A stretch of 31,617 nt of DNA from Methanothrix sp. (GCA_028688175.1 JAQTYS010000004.1:1-31617), one strand, 5' to 3'; counted from the stretch's first letter, positions 1 through 8,956 are shown. Program-made: numbers and translations. Notes: generated by a model from the letters alone, not told the origin.

Positions 1-261
1 TCCTCGCGAGTTACCAAATGTAGCGGCGAGCTTTCCGCTACAGAGAGGCGGACCAGGTGGGAGCCGGACTGAAAAAAGACGGACTGTCCCCCGGCTCCGG
101 GTCCCGCGGTGGAAGCGCGCCCGCCCGCGTGGGGACCGGCCAGCTGCACTGTTCCCACGCAAAGCAGGAGCGCCTTGGTCTCAAGATCCATGGCCCATGG
201 TTCGCGCTCTTGCCTTAAAGCCATAATCCTTGCGGCAAGGATTGCCACGAATCCTTCTGCC
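1..261. other. Intergenic, GC-rich, two inverted repeats
   Basis: No convincing gene is visible. Two perfect inverted repeats stand out: an 8-bp stem TGTAGCGG/CCGCTACA at 19-26 and 35-42 with an 8-nt loop, and an 8-bp stem GGAGCCGG/CCGGCTCC at 60-67 and 91-98 with a 23-nt loop. They lie 160-240 bp past the stop of the leftward NosD-like gene, so a role in its 3' end is possible but unproven. An open frame from 109 rightward is antisense to that gene for most of its length and was not accepted. Confidence 0.5.
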
Positions 262-2157
262 CTAAGAGACCGTCACCACATTGCTCTGAGCCAGAAGCGG
301 CCGGTTTATGTCATCCTGGAAGAGGCGGAAGTCGTACTGGCCCGGCTCGCTGGGAAGCCGCCGGACCATGGTACCACAGCTTCGCCCGCCGGTAGATACC
401 TTTCCCAGATCGAACTTGTCCGGCCGGGTCATGCCATACATGCCGATCACACTAGCAGGGGCCGCGCCCCAGAAGGTGATGGTAACCGTTCCACCCGGAG
501 CTACATGCGATGGCTCGGCAATCACCTTATGGCCGGCGTTCGCTTTCACCTCAACCAGATTGCTTGAAGCCAGAGGGTCATTTGCCCCTCCTGCAAACAT
601 CTTGAATAGGTAGCTTCCCGCATCGGATGCAGAGAATGTGACATTTCCCGAATCCCGGCTGCCCAGCGTCTGACGTTCAATGGCATCCGAGGAGCCGTCC
701 CGGTACAAGCCGATCCAATCATCCTTCCGGCCGAAGGCCCCCTGGAAGGAGACGATGATCTTCACACAGGTATAAACCGATGCTGGGGTCGCAGAAATGC
801 TGGGTATTGCCACGCTAAAGGGCACAGACAGAACCTTTGTGCCATTCCGATTGAGCATCTCCAGCTGATAAGAGCCCACCTCTTGAGGAGCAGTGAGCCA
901 GGCATCCCCGGTGATATTCTGTCCTAAATAGAGATCTTCTTGCGAATCATTCCGGCCCGAGGCAGCGGGTACAATCTGCCTTACCCAAACCTCCTGGCCG
1001 ACTGGCGCCGTGAAGTTCAGATCCATCCTGCTGCCGGGAAGATAGCTCTTGGCGGAAAGCTGCATAGCTGCCCCTCCCGCTCCCGTGAATCGACCCGGGA
1101 TGGGTACAGGAGAGGCCTGAGGGTAGCGGTCCACGCTGGGCCCACCGGAGACGGAGTTCTCCCGGTCGCAAATCTTGATGCCCTTACATCCTTCCTCCGG
1201 ATCATTGAAATCGCTGTAATTGTTGCCCACCTTACCGTTATCCCAGTTGTTGAGGCTATCATCGCGGGCATTCTTCTTGTTGGAGAGATTATTCAGATAA
1301 ATGGAATTATTGGTGGAGACCATCTCCGAAGAAGGCATGCTGTTATAGGATATGACCACGCCCTTTCCCTTGGACTGCGTATCTTTGCCCGTTTCAAGGT
1401 AGGAGAGATAGATTCCTTTCTCGTTTCCTACAAAATTGTTCCTCTGCGCAATGTTATCGCGACTGCTATCGATAGTCAGTGCGCTATCGCTTCCTGCTGC
1501 ATTATTTCCGTCTATGAGATTGCCGTGGCTTTCTTGCAAATTTATAGCATCAATTCTGTTGCGCAGGAAGGTATTTCCTATAAGGCGATTTTCCGAGCTT
1601 CCTACCAGCTTGCAGCCGTAGCGGTTATCGCTTATCTCATTTCCATCCAGCAAATTTCGACTGCTGTTCTCAAGCAATAGCCCCTCATTGCCGTTTCCCT
1701 GAACGACATTGCCAGAGACGGTGTTATTGCTGCACTTTTGAAGGAAAATGCCCACATTGCCGCTGCCGCTGGCCATATTGTTTTTAATGATATTGTCATT
1801 GGAGAGTACCAGTATGCCCGCATCTTCCGTCCAACCGCTTGCACTCTTAGCCCACAGGCCTTCCACAACAACTCCATTTGCCTTGATGGTTATGGCCGGA
1901 CCGTTTTCCGATTCCACACGAGGCAGATCTCCCCCAGTGCTCATGCCTTTGAGGATAATCGATCGGTCGATAACCAGACTCTCCTGGTAGTTGCCAGCGG
2001 AAACTTCAATAGTCTCACCGGACTGTGCGCCATCAATGGCCGCCTGGATTCTCTCACCTGGCATAACAACGACGACAGCATTCGCGCAATTGGCCAAAAA
2101 GGTTAACACAATCATTGTGATAAGGATTTTTAACGGCTGCTCGGGCATACTCATCAT
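262..2157 (-). CDS. Secreted NosD-like parallel beta-helix protein with C-terminal Ig-like domains
   Basis: A 631-residue exported surface protein. Residues 1-27 are a signal peptide ending ANCANA. Roughly residues 30-340 carry the short Asn/Gly-rich turns (NNxxSGN, GNxxxGN) of right-handed beta-helices of the NosD/pectate-lyase-like class, ending in a DRYPQASP tail typical of methanogen NosD proteins. Residues 350-631 form about three Ig-like modules; the last two both read as carbohydrate/adhesion-type beta sandwiches (ATPASVYT..., AEPSHVAPGGTVTITF...). Three ATGs compete (2157, 2154, 2148); the third would be nearly leaderless from the TATA box at 2171-2177. The gene is divergent from marC. 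No enzyme residues can be named; an adhesin or cell-envelope role is inferred. Expect N-glycosylation, as NXS/T sequons are many. Confidence 0.85.
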   Translation of the reverse strand: MMSMPEQPLKILITMIVLTFLANCANAVVVVMPGERIQAAIDGAQSGETIEVSAGNYQESLVIDRSIILKGMSTGGDLPRVESENGPAITIKANGVVVEGLWAKSASGWTEDAGILVLSNDNIIKNNMASGSGNVGIFLQKCSNNTVSGNVVQGNGNEGLLLENSSRNLLDGNEISDNRYGCKLVGSSENRLIGNTFLRNRIDAINLQESHGNLIDGNNAAGSDSALTIDSSRDNIAQRNNFVGNEKGIYLSYLETGKDTQSKGKGVVISYNSMPSSEMVSTNNSIYLNNLSNKKNARDDSLNNWDNGKVGNNYSDFNDPEEGCKGIKICDRENSVSGGPSVDRYPQASPVPIPGRFTGAGGAAMQLSAKSYLPGSRMDLNFTAPVGQEVWVRQIVPAASGRNDSQEDLYLGQNITGDAWLTAPQEVGSYQLEMLNRNGTKVLSVPFSVAIPSISATPASVYTCVKIIVSFQGAFGRKDDWIGLYRDGSSDAIERQTLGSRDSGNVTFSASDAGSYLFKMFAGGANDPLASSNLVEVKANAGHKVIAEPSHVAPGGTVTITFWGAAPASVIGMYGMTRPDKFDLGKVSTGGRSCGTMVRRLPSEPGQYDFRLFQDDINRPLLAQSNVVTVS

Positions 2158-2170
2158 ATAAACCTCACGG

Positions 2171-2177
2171 TATAAAA
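2171..2177. promoter_or_regulatory. Shared TATA box between NosD-like gene and marC
   Basis: TATAAAA in the 87-bp gap between two divergent genes. Read leftward its centre lies 26 bp before the third candidate ATG (2148) of the NosD-like gene. Read rightward it predicts a start near 2201 and a ~44-nt leader for marC. It is the only clear TATA element in the gap. Confidence 0.5.
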
Positions 2178-2244
2178 TTCCATTCCTTCATAAGCCTGAT
2201 AAGCAATGGCCATAAGAGGACAACTCAGCCAAAAGGATGTAAAA

Positions 2245-2892
2245 ATGGAAATAAGCGAATTGCTGATCCACTTCGTATATGCTTTCACCACCATATTCGT
2301 CATAGTCAATCCAGTCGAAGCCACCCTGATCTACGTCACTCTCACCAGCAGCCTGAACTCAAAAGAGAGGACGCATATCTACAGGCGTACAACTCTGGTT
2401 GCCTTTGCCATTGCCATTCTCTTCTCCCTAGGCGGGGATGCGGTCTTACGCATCTTCGGCATCACAGTGGACAGCCTTCGCGTGGCTGGAGGCATACTGC
2501 TCTTTCTGGTAGCCATAGATATGCTGCGAGGCGTTCGCCGGCAAAACAAGGTCACAGAGGCGGAGCTGATAGATGCGAATTCGCGAGAGGATGTCTCCAT
2601 ATTTCCCTTGGCTATACCGCTGCTCACCGGCCCGGGAGCGATAACCACCGTGGTGGTTTTAATGGGAGCAGCAGACAGCCTGGCCAAAAAAAGCATGGTG
2701 CTGCTTGCTATCAGTCTGACATTCCTGGCCACATTCTTTATCCTTAAATTCTCGCAGTACATTGATCGAGCCCTGGGAATTACAGGAATAATGGTCATGA
2801 CCAGAATCATGGGGCTGATTTTGGGGGCAGTGGCTGTGAGCTTTGTGGCCACTGGTGTCTGGAATTTATACCGGGCGATGGCGGGAGCCTGA
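2245..2892 (+). CDS. MarC family integral membrane protein
   Basis: A 215-residue polytopic membrane protein of the MarC family (UPF0056), which is about 200-220 residues long with six transmembrane segments; transport substrate is unknown and the old link to multiple antibiotic resistance was not upheld. Visible hallmarks are the N-terminal FVIVNPVEATLIYVTLTS segment, the central PLAIPLLTGPGAITTVVVL motif and the C-terminal GITGIMVMTRIMGLILGAVAV stretch. The ATG at 2245 is chosen over one at 2206 because AAGGATG sits just upstream and because homologues begin close to this hydrophobic segment. The next gene starts 4 bp after the stop, so the two are probably co-transcribed. Confidence 0.88.
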   Translation: MEISELLIHFVYAFTTIFVIVNPVEATLIYVTLTSSLNSKERTHIYRRTTLVAFAIAILFSLGGDAVLRIFGITVDSLRVAGGILLFLVAIDMLRGVRRQNKVTEAELIDANSREDVSIFPLAIPLLTGPGAITTVVVLMGAADSLAKKSMVLLAISLTFLATFFILKFSQYIDRALGITGIMVMTRIMGLILGAVAVSFVATGVWNLYRAMAGA

Positions 2893-2896
2893 TTGA

Positions 2897-3586
2897 ATGG
2901 AAAAAGATTCATTTATGGAGTGGTTTTCCAGCGAAATTCCAGAGACCCTCTTCCCTCAGATTGCCGCCCAAGTCCTCTTCCGCTGCGAGAATTGCGGAGA
3001 ATGCTGCCGAGGAGAAGGTTACGCGCTGGTTGATGAAGCAGATGTACGAGAGATTGCCGGAACGCTTGGCATCCGCCCATCCCAGGCCAGGTCCAGGTTT
3101 ACGGACCCGGATCCAGAAAAAAATCCGGGATGCCGGATCCTAAAGAGCATCGGGCCGGATAAAAGCTGCTGCCTTCTGGATCAACAGGCAAAAAGGTGCA
3201 AAATCTATAACCATAGGCCCCGCATCTGCCGGGCATTTCCCATGATCAGTGCAGATACGCAGGCGGAGGAAATAATAAGCTTTTACTCTGACTGCCTGGG
3301 AACGGCAAAATTTGTGAAAATGCTGCAAGAAAAGAGAATCGACCCCCAGGTTTTAAAGAACATCGAGAGCCTCACTAAACAGACAGAGGAGCTGCAAGCT
3401 CTGCAGATAATGCTCTTTATGTGGCTGACCCGCATGATGGGAGAAATAGAGGAAGCAGAGCAGATCGGCCGAATCACAGGAGTCAGTCTGCCCCAGGAGG
3501 AGAGCAGCTTCCAGAATGATTGTCTGGCCTACTTTCTGATGACTATAAAAACTGACGGATTGGATGAGTATCAGTACGAAGGCTAA
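2897..3586 (+). CDS. YkgJ-like Zn/Fe-chelating cysteine-cluster protein
   Basis: A 229-residue soluble protein of the YkgJ (CxxCxxCC) family, thought to bind zinc or an iron-sulfur cluster; its biochemical role is not established. The signature CENCGECC occupies residues 30-37. Further cysteines appear in KSCCLLD, KRCKIY and RICRAFPM, the last matching the family's C-x(5-9)-RPxxCRxFP block at about residues 98-114. The C-terminal half is helical and acidic. Start at 2897, 4 bp after marC, suggests an operon. A T7 run at 3648-3654 follows the stop and may end the transcript. Confidence 0.85.
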   Translation: MEKDSFMEWFSSEIPETLFPQIAAQVLFRCENCGECCRGEGYALVDEADVREIAGTLGIRPSQARSRFTDPDPEKNPGCRILKSIGPDKSCCLLDQQAKRCKIYNHRPRICRAFPMISADTQAEEIISFYSDCLGTAKFVKMLQEKRIDPQVLKNIESLTKQTEELQALQIMLFMWLTRMMGEIEEAEQIGRITGVSLPQEESSFQNDCLAYFLMTIKTDGLDEYQYEG

Positions 3587-3652
3587 TCGAGGCAAAGAAT
3601 GATAGCAGCAATAAAGATAATGGCAAAAAATGAGACGGAAAAATTTGTTTTT

Positions 3653-4477
3653 TTAAAGCGGTACGAATCCGTACTCTTCGGCAACCTTCTGGCCCTCTGA
3701 ACCCACCATGAAATCGATAAATGCCTTAGCGCCAGGCGAGGCATCGCCAAAGGTGTAGAAGTAAAGCTTGCGAGCAAGTTCATAGCTTCCGTCCTTGATG
3801 GTCTCTGCTGTGGGCTTGACACCGTCTAGGGTTATGGCGCCGACAGCTCCGTCCTCAGCATAGGAAAATCCCAGGTAACCTATGGCCTTATTGCTGCCGG
3901 TAATGGCGGTCCTGACCTCGGCATTGCTGCCGGCGACAGTGTTTACCCCAGGTGTTTCCGCATTCTTGCCATTCATGATATCCTCATTGAAGGTGTCTCT
4001 GGTGCCTGAGCCCTGCTCCCTGGCAACAACCAGTATCTCTGAATCCGGGCCATCTACTAGATTCCAATTGGTGATCTCTCCCGCGTAGATCTTCTTGACC
4101 TGATCCTTGCTTAGTGCAGTCACGCCGGCATCATAGATCTGCTTGCTCACACCGATAACTATGCCGTCATAGCCCACCAGATTTTCCTGGAACTTGTCGC
4201 CGAAATTGCTCTTCTCATCAGCAGTAGCCTCGCGAGAAGCCATTGCTATATCGGAATTGCCTTCGGCAATATTCTTCATGCCTACTCCCGTGCCGCCCCC
4301 AGTTATCAGCACCTGTAACTCGGACTGCTCGCCATTGAAGGCCTCCGCCCCACCTTCTGCCAGAGGCAATACCGTTGTCGATCCAGAGACACGAACCGTC
4401 TCCTTGGCCATGACCGTCGAGGTGGCGATTGCACCCACGATCAAGGCGATTATTAGAGCGCTAAGTAGCTTTTTCAC
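3653..4477 (-). CDS. pstS: Phosphate ABC transporter substrate-binding protein PstS
   Basis: A 274-residue secreted phosphate-binding protein that would deliver phosphate to PstCAB. The signal peptide is MKKLLSALIIALIVGAIATS and on to VMA; the mature part begins KETVRVSGSTTVLPLAEGG, the PstS phosphate-loop motif. Also visible are TGGGTGVGM, IAMASREAT and VAREQGSGTRDTF, all phosphate-contact segments of the family. I choose the GTG at 4477 because GGTGA lies 7 nt upstream and the signal peptide begins there; an in-frame TTG at 4528 would add a useless extension. AT-rich sequence at 4527-4542 is the likely promoter. No pstC, pstA, pstB or phoU is adjacent, so this is either an orphan receptor or separated from its permease. 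Confidence 0.9.
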   Translation of the reverse strand: MKKLLSALIIALIVGAIATSTVMAKETVRVSGSTTVLPLAEGGAEAFNGEQSELQVLITGGGTGVGMKNIAEGNSDIAMASREATADEKSNFGDKFQENLVGYDGIVIGVSKQIYDAGVTALSKDQVKKIYAGEITNWNLVDGPDSEILVVAREQGSGTRDTFNEDIMNGKNAETPGVNTVAGSNAEVRTAITGSNKAIGYLGFSYAEDGAVGAITLDGVKPTAETIKDGSYELARKLYFYTFGDASPGAKAFIDFMVGSEGQKVAEEYGFVPL

Positions 4478-4528
4478 TGGAAATTCACCGGCCACACGAA
4501 GGCTGAAATAATAAATAAAGCTAACCAA

Positions 4529-4797
4529 TATAAAATATATATCTGCCAGTATCTATGCTGTAACCATTTTTACTATATAGTGTATATTCAATGACGAGCA
4601 GGTTCTCCTGATAAAGAAAGAATAGGATCTAAGAGCGCTCTTGATCAAGGAGCAAATGCCGTTTGGGTGCGAATTGATGCAGTCAGTTTATATCCATGTA
4701 CCCCTCAACTAAGGAGGCTTGAATTGCGCAGAAACTCACAAAGCACTGCAAGCAAGCATAACTGACCGTAAGAAGAGTCGAAGAGCGTGCCGTGAAA
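4529..4797. other. Intergenic leader region between pstS and argD
   Basis: It holds divergent signals. AT-rich TATA-like sequence (4527-4542) faces pstS. ACTATATAGT (4572-4581) is a perfect 10-bp palindrome. AAGAGCGCTCTT (4631-4642) and CTTGATCAAG (4640-4649) are two overlapping perfect palindromes. TTTATAT (4688-4694) is a good TATA box for argD with a start near 4717, giving a leader of at least 80 nt. AAGGAGG (4711-4717) is a strong ribosome-binding sequence not placed for argD; only an unconvincing 46-codon frame follows it. Confidence 0.45.
4688..4694 (+). promoter_or_regulatory. Candidate TATA box for argD-hisC-fap7
   Basis: TTTATAT lies 104-155 bp before the candidate argD start codons. 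With the usual archaeal 25-27 bp spacing transcription would begin near 4717, leaving a leader that carries no overlapping known gene. Confidence 0.4.
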
Positions 4798-5991
4798 ATG
4801 AAGTCAAAACAATCCCTCGTGATGGAATCGGAAGCATTGTCTATGATCGAAAAAAATGATCTCAAAGCCAGGGAATCAGAGGCTATATTCCAGACCTACG
4901 CCCGTCAGGATGTACTCCTCGTGCGTGGCAGTGGAGCTCGTGTCTGGGACTCGGAAGGAAAGGAGTACCTGGACTTTGTGGCCGGCATCGCCGTTAACAA
5001 CGTGGGCCACTGCCATCCGGCCGTAGCTCAGGCCATATCTAAGCAGGCAGAGAGGCTAATTCACACCTCCAACCTCTACTACACGGAAAATCAGGTGCTA
5101 TTGGCTGAGGAGCTGAAGGCCCTCACCGGCATGAGGAGGGCCTACTTCTGCAACTCCGGCGCAGAGAGCGTGGAGGCGGCATTGAAGCTGACCCGTCGCG
5201 CCACCGGCAAATCGAAGATCGTAGCTGCCGAGCGCGCCTTTCACGGCCGCACCTTGGGCGCTTTAGGCACCACCTACAAATCCATCTACCGCGAGCCTTT
5301 CCGGCCTTTGAATGAAGCGACATTCGTTCCTTACAACGATGTTGAGGCTCTCAAAGCAGCAGTGACAACCGAAACGGGCGCAGTCATCCTGGAGCCCGTG
5401 CAGGGAGAAGCCGGAGTATATGTGGGGGATGCAGAGTATCTTCGCGCTGCCCGGCAGATATGCGATGATAGGGGATCTCTGCTCATATTCGATGAGGTTC
5501 AGACTGGCTTTGGGCGTACAGGAAAGTGGTTTGGCAAAGATCACTTCTCAGTTATGCCGGACATCATAACTCTGGCCAAAGCCATGGCTGGGGGACTTCC
5601 CATTGGCGCCATGCTGGCCACGGGCTCAGCCGCCGAGGCCTTCGCTAAGGGCGACCACGGCTCCACCTTTGCCGGAGGACCGCTCATCTGTGCTGCCGCT
5701 CTGGCAGCCATTCAGGTCATAAAAGATGAGCGGCTGGTAGAGAGGTCCGAGGAGATGGGTGCGTACCTCAAGAGCCGGCTGGCAAAGCTCGCGCCTCGCG
5801 AAGTTCGCGGCCTGGGCTTGTTGGTGGGCGTTGACCTGGATGCGGATTGCAAGACATTGGTCGAAAAGGCTCTGGCTAAGGGAGTTCTGCTCAACAACAC
5901 CGGCGAGCACACCCTGCGCTTCATACCGCCTCTGGTAGTTGGAAAAGATGAGATCGATAAAGTGGTGAATGTGATTGGAGAGTCACTCTGA
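4798..5991 (+). CDS. argD: Acetylornithine aminotransferase
   Basis: A 397-residue class III PLP aminotransferase that converts N-acetylglutamate semialdehyde and glutamate to N-acetylornithine and 2-oxoglutarate in arginine synthesis; it may also serve lysine or ornithine routes. Motifs include YLDFVAGIAVNNVGHCHP, the PLP-phosphate site FCNSGAESVEAALKL, AFHGRTLG, EPVQGEAGV, FDEVQTGFGRTG and the Schiff-base lysine in TLAKAMAGGLPIGAML (about residue 261). Length is normal. The start is uncertain: GTG 4792, ATG 4798, ATG 4822 and ATG 4843 are all in frame, and only 4843 has a modest GGAAG upstream and matches the usual distance to the TYAR motif. hisC overlaps its 3' end by 17 bp. Confidence 0.93.
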   Translation: MKSKQSLVMESEALSMIEKNDLKARESEAIFQTYARQDVLLVRGSGARVWDSEGKEYLDFVAGIAVNNVGHCHPAVAQAISKQAERLIHTSNLYYTENQVLLAEELKALTGMRRAYFCNSGAESVEAALKLTRRATGKSKIVAAERAFHGRTLGALGTTYKSIYREPFRPLNEATFVPYNDVEALKAAVTTETGAVILEPVQGEAGVYVGDAEYLRAARQICDDRGSLLIFDEVQTGFGRTGKWFGKDHFSVMPDIITLAKAMAGGLPIGAMLATGSAAEAFAKGDHGSTFAGGPLICAAALAAIQVIKDERLVERSEEMGAYLKSRLAKLAPREVRGLGLLVGVDLDADCKTLVEKALAKGVLLNNTGEHTLRFIPPLVVGKDEIDKVVNVIGESL

Positions 5992-7042
5992 TTCCTGGCG
6001 GCAAGCCAGGCTTCGGCCAGCCTTAAGTCAGCTCAAGCCCTACGTGGCAGGAAAGGGCTTTGGAGAGATCTCCCGCCGATACGGGATCGCGCAGGAGACG
6101 ATTGTGAAGCTGGGCAGCAACGAAAATCCCTATGGTCCCAGCCCCAAAGTGAGCGAAGCTATCGCCGGCATCTCTCCGGAGAGATACCCCGAACCCGAAG
6201 AGTTGATCGCGGGCATCGCCGACTACACCGGCTTTCCCGAAGAGATGATAATCATTGGAGCAGGCATGGATGGGGTTATGGACACTCTCACCCGCCTCTT
6301 CCTGGAAAAGGGCGACCGGACGTTCATCCCCATTCCAACCTTCAGCTACTATGAGATCTTGACCATCACAGCCGGGGCGACGCCTTTGCTCGCGCCTCGC
6401 GATCCGCATTTTGAGATAGCAGGCAAAATTCCTGCGGACATAAAGATGGCTTTTCTCTGCTCACCCAACAACCCCACCGGCAATGTGATTGGCAAGGAGG
6501 AGGTCTGCAGCCTGCTGGAGAGCACAGAGGCAATTGTGTTCCTGGATGAGGCTTATGTAGAATTCGCAGACCGAAGCCTCCTCGGGCTGGTGGAGCAGTA
6601 CGACAACCTGATTGTGGGTCGCACGCTGTCCAAAGCCTTCGGCCTGGCAGGCATGCGTCTGGGCTACGCCGTAGCGCCCCGCTGGATAGCCGATCAGTAT
6701 CGGAGAGCTGCGCCGCCCTTCTATGGAATAAGCTGTGCAACCGTTGCGGCGGGAACTGCGGCTCTTTGCGATCTGCCCTTCATGCGCCGTACGGTAGAAA
6801 TGATAAGATCGGAGCGGCAGCGGCTGCAAAAAGCGACCGGGGCGCACCCCTCCCAGGCCAACTTCCTTTACCTGGAAACCGAGTGCGACTCTCGAGAGTA
6901 TGTAGAGAGATTTCTGGCCAGAGGCATCATCATTCGAGATTGCCGCTCCTTTGGGGGGGCAGGCGAGCATCATGCCCGCGTGACCGTTGGTACGCCTTCT
7001 GAGAACGACCGCTTCCTCTCCGCTTTCCAGGAAATATGCTAG
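5975..7042 (+). CDS. hisC: Histidinol-phosphate aminotransferase
   Basis: A 355-residue class I/II PLP aminotransferase that makes histidinol phosphate from imidazole acetol phosphate with glutamate. Motifs: LKPYVAGKG at the N terminus, GSNENPYGPSP, CSPNNPTGN, FLDEAYVEF and VGRTLSKAFGLAGMRLGYA with Schiff-base Lys220. The only usable start is TTG at 5975, because a TGA in frame directly precedes it; GGTGA at 5964-5968 gives a ribosome-binding site 6 nt away. The gene overlaps argD by 17 bp and fap7 by 7 bp, so translation of the three is probably coupled. Confidence 0.93.
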   Translation: MESHSDSWRQARLRPALSQLKPYVAGKGFGEISRRYGIAQETIVKLGSNENPYGPSPKVSEAIAGISPERYPEPEELIAGIADYTGFPEEMIIIGAGMDGVMDTLTRLFLEKGDRTFIPIPTFSYYEILTITAGATPLLAPRDPHFEIAGKIPADIKMAFLCSPNNPTGNVIGKEEVCSLLESTEAIVFLDEAYVEFADRSLLGLVEQYDNLIVGRTLSKAFGLAGMRLGYAVAPRWIADQYRRAAPPFYGISCATVAAGTAALCDLPFMRRTVEMIRSERQRLQKATGAHPSQANFLYLETECDSREYVERFLARGIIIRDCRSFGGAGEHHARVTVGTPSENDRFLSAFQEIC

Positions 7043-7539
7043 TAGCTCTGACCGGCACGCCCGGCACTGGGAAGACTACCATTGCTGCTCTCTTGGCCTA
7101 CCGGATCATCGATATAAATGCTCTGGTGAAAGGGGGCATGAATTTCGGCAGGGATCCGGATAGGGGCTGCCTGGAAGCAGATATGGATGCACTTGCCAAC
7201 TATCTGGCAGAGCAGGATTGCGATGAGCTGCTAATCCTAGAAGGCCATTTCTCTCATCACTTCGCAAAAAGGGCCATAGTCCTGCGACTGGCACCCTCAG
7301 TCCTCAGGTTGCGTCTGGAGGCACGGGGCTACTCCTCCACCAAGATCCAGGAGAACCTGGAGGCAGAAGCTCTGGATGTCATTTTAGTGGAAGCGGCAGA
7401 ACGATGTGACCGGGTTGATGAGATTGATACCACCGGAAAGACCCCCCACGAAGTGGCAGAAATGGTGACGGAAATCGTCCAGGGAAGGCTACAGCTTCCT
7501 GCCGGACAGGTGGACTGGCTGACAGAATTTTTCGGCTGA
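7036..7539 (+). CDS. Fap7/AK6-type adenylate kinase (NTPase)
   Basis: A 167-residue P-loop kinase of the Fap7/AK6 (CINAP) family, adenylate kinases or ATPases that act in small-subunit ribosome maturation in eukaryotes and by inference in archaea. The Walker A motif GTPGTGKTT is at residues 7-15, an EGHF segment follows a hydrophobic strand at about 69-76, and ARGYSSTKIQENLEAE is the family's lid/NMP segment. Length is typical. The ATG at 7036 lies inside the hisC stop region, so it ends an argD-hisC-fap7 operon. The link to amino-acid genes looks organisational rather than functional. Confidence 0.88.
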   Translation: MLVALTGTPGTGKTTIAALLAYRIIDINALVKGGMNFGRDPDRGCLEADMDALANYLAEQDCDELLILEGHFSHHFAKRAIVLRLAPSVLRLRLEARGYSSTKIQENLEAEALDVILVEAAERCDRVDEIDTTGKTPHEVAEMVTEIVQGRLQLPAGQVDWLTEFFG

Positions 7540-7596
7540 AACTTTTAAGTGCTTAATAATGCGAGATCTGGCTGATGTGATGCCCTAGCTGGGTGC

Positions 7597-8853
7597 TTAG
7601 CTGGTTTTTATCTGGACGAGCGGCTCTTCTAAGGGAAGCGTCATTTTATTCTGGTCGCACACATTCAGGAGATAGCCTACTCGGCCTGCGGCCTTTTCTA
7701 GAAAGTTGAGGCTTTGGGCGTTATTTGCCTCGACGCAGGCAACGACTACAGCTCCCTTTGCCTCGCCTGCACATGCTATGGGCGCAGAAATCCATTTCCG
7801 TTCGGTGTCCGTCTCGCATTTATGGACACGGGGCATGACCAGAAGAGCACTCAAATCCATCCCATTGATAAATTCGATCAGCTCCTCCACCGATCCATGC
7901 AGGGCTCGCAGCACCAGGCTGCTCTCTTCCCTGAGGAAAATTCCTCCAATCAGTGCACATTCCATACCTGTTATGAGATGAGCCAGGGCATCGGCCAGCT
8001 TCTTATCCGTATCATCCGATGTGGACAAACAGGTCTGCATTATGCCGTCCATGGCAGCAAGCTCCCGGTTTGCCTGCATCATTCCAATCTCCCTTTCTTT
8101 TCGATCAGTTATGTCTAGAAGATTGCCCAGCATCGCTCTTTTACCTTCGTACTCAATAGGAACGGTTCGAAACTCAATCCAGCGGCAAGTTCCGTCTTTG
8201 CGCTGAACCTTCGACTCATAAACGGGTATATCCGAGGATAGGTCGCGTTGCAGGCGGCTGACGCACTGCATGTCATCGGGCTTGACGAGCTGCCAGAAGG
8301 GCAGGCCTAAAAGGCTCTGGGCTGAGCAGCCGAATATCTCGCCCAATTTTGGATTGACGAGCCGAAAGCCGCCATCTTGCAGGATATAAATGCCTGCCAG
8401 GGCGTTCTCCACAATATTTCTATGAATTCTCTCCGATCGCTCGATCTGCCCGCGCATTGCTCGTTCGCTGCTTTTAAATCTGGCCTCTTGTATGAGGTTC
8501 TCGAAGACATAAGGCAAACTCTTGAAACTTTCCAGGCTCTTGACCACATATTTGGTGGCTCGGTTCTCAAAGGCAACCACTGCCATCTCAGTGGTGCCGT
8601 GGCCCGAGACCATGACCACAGGAATATCCTGGTCGAGCTTTCTGATCCTCACCAGAACATCCAGGCCACCAATGCCTGGCAAGACCAGGTCCACTGAGAT
8701 CAGATCATAAGCGGTGGCTGCGATCATCCTCAGCCCCTCTTCACCAGAGGCCGCGAAGTCCAGGAAGAATTCATCATGCCTTCTAAAGCCCATTCGAATC
8801 AGTTCGGCATGTTCCGGATCATCTTCGATAATCAGTATGCGAAATCCTGTCAT
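7597..8853 (-). CDS. Response regulator with PAS and GAF-like domains, no output domain
   Basis: A 418-residue cytoplasmic signalling protein. Residues 3-120 form a receiver domain (LIIEDDPEHAEL, phospho-acceptor Asp55 in SVDLVLPG, conserved Lys105). Residues about 140-255 are a PAS domain ending in a PAC-like DITDRKEREIG. Residues about 265-410 look like a GAF-type sensor (ALIGGIFLREESSLVLRALHG). No histidine-kinase phospho-acceptor, ATPase or DNA-binding domain is present, a design common in methanogens where the output is unknown. Start at 8853 rather than 8895: AAGGA lies 6 nt before this ATG and the receiver fold begins at once. It is divergent from the second NosD-like gene. Confidence 0.87.
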   Translation of the reverse strand: MTGFRILIIEDDPEHAELIRMGFRRHDEFFLDFAASGEEGLRMIAATAYDLISVDLVLPGIGGLDVLVRIRKLDQDIPVVMVSGHGTTEMAVVAFENRATKYVVKSLESFKSLPYVFENLIQEARFKSSERAMRGQIERSERIHRNIVENALAGIYILQDGGFRLVNPKLGEIFGCSAQSLLGLPFWQLVKPDDMQCVSRLQRDLSSDIPVYESKVQRKDGTCRWIEFRTVPIEYEGKRAMLGNLLDITDRKEREIGMMQANRELAAMDGIMQTCLSTSDDTDKKLADALAHLITGMECALIGGIFLREESSLVLRALHGSVEELIEFINGMDLSALLVMPRVHKCETDTERKWISAPIACAGEAKGAVVVACVEANNAQSLNFLEKAAGRVGYLLNVCDQNKMTLPLEEPLVQIKTS

Positions 8854-8924
8854 GAGAATCCTTCCCTGCTCAAAATAGGGATAATGGATTTGCATATTTC
8901 TATCTTTCTACTTGCCGCCATAGG

Positions 8925-8931
8925 TTTAATA
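8925..8931 (+). promoter_or_regulatory. TATA box of the nosD-like/ahb operon
   Basis: TTTAATA in the 103-bp gap between divergent genes. Its centre is 29 bp before the ATG at 8957, predicting an mRNA with almost no leader. Read on the other strand (CTATTAAACC) it could also serve the response-regulator gene with a ~50-nt leader. Confidence 0.5.
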
Positions 8932-8956
8932 GCTGCAAACACATAAGGCAGGCAAG

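Noticed and set aside
109..567. Rightward open frame of 152 codons at the window start
   Set aside because: Mostly antisense to the NosD-like gene; composition and lack of motifs fit a shadow frame.
2245..2892. Antibiotic-resistance transporter reading for the MarC-family gene
   Set aside because: The family name is historical; sequence supports only a conserved membrane protein of unknown substrate.
4718..4858. A 46-codon frame (TTG start) after the AAGGAGG upstream of argD
   Set aside because: It overlaps argD out of frame, has poor gene-like codon use and ends in the argD N-terminal region; no support beyond the ribosome-binding sequence.
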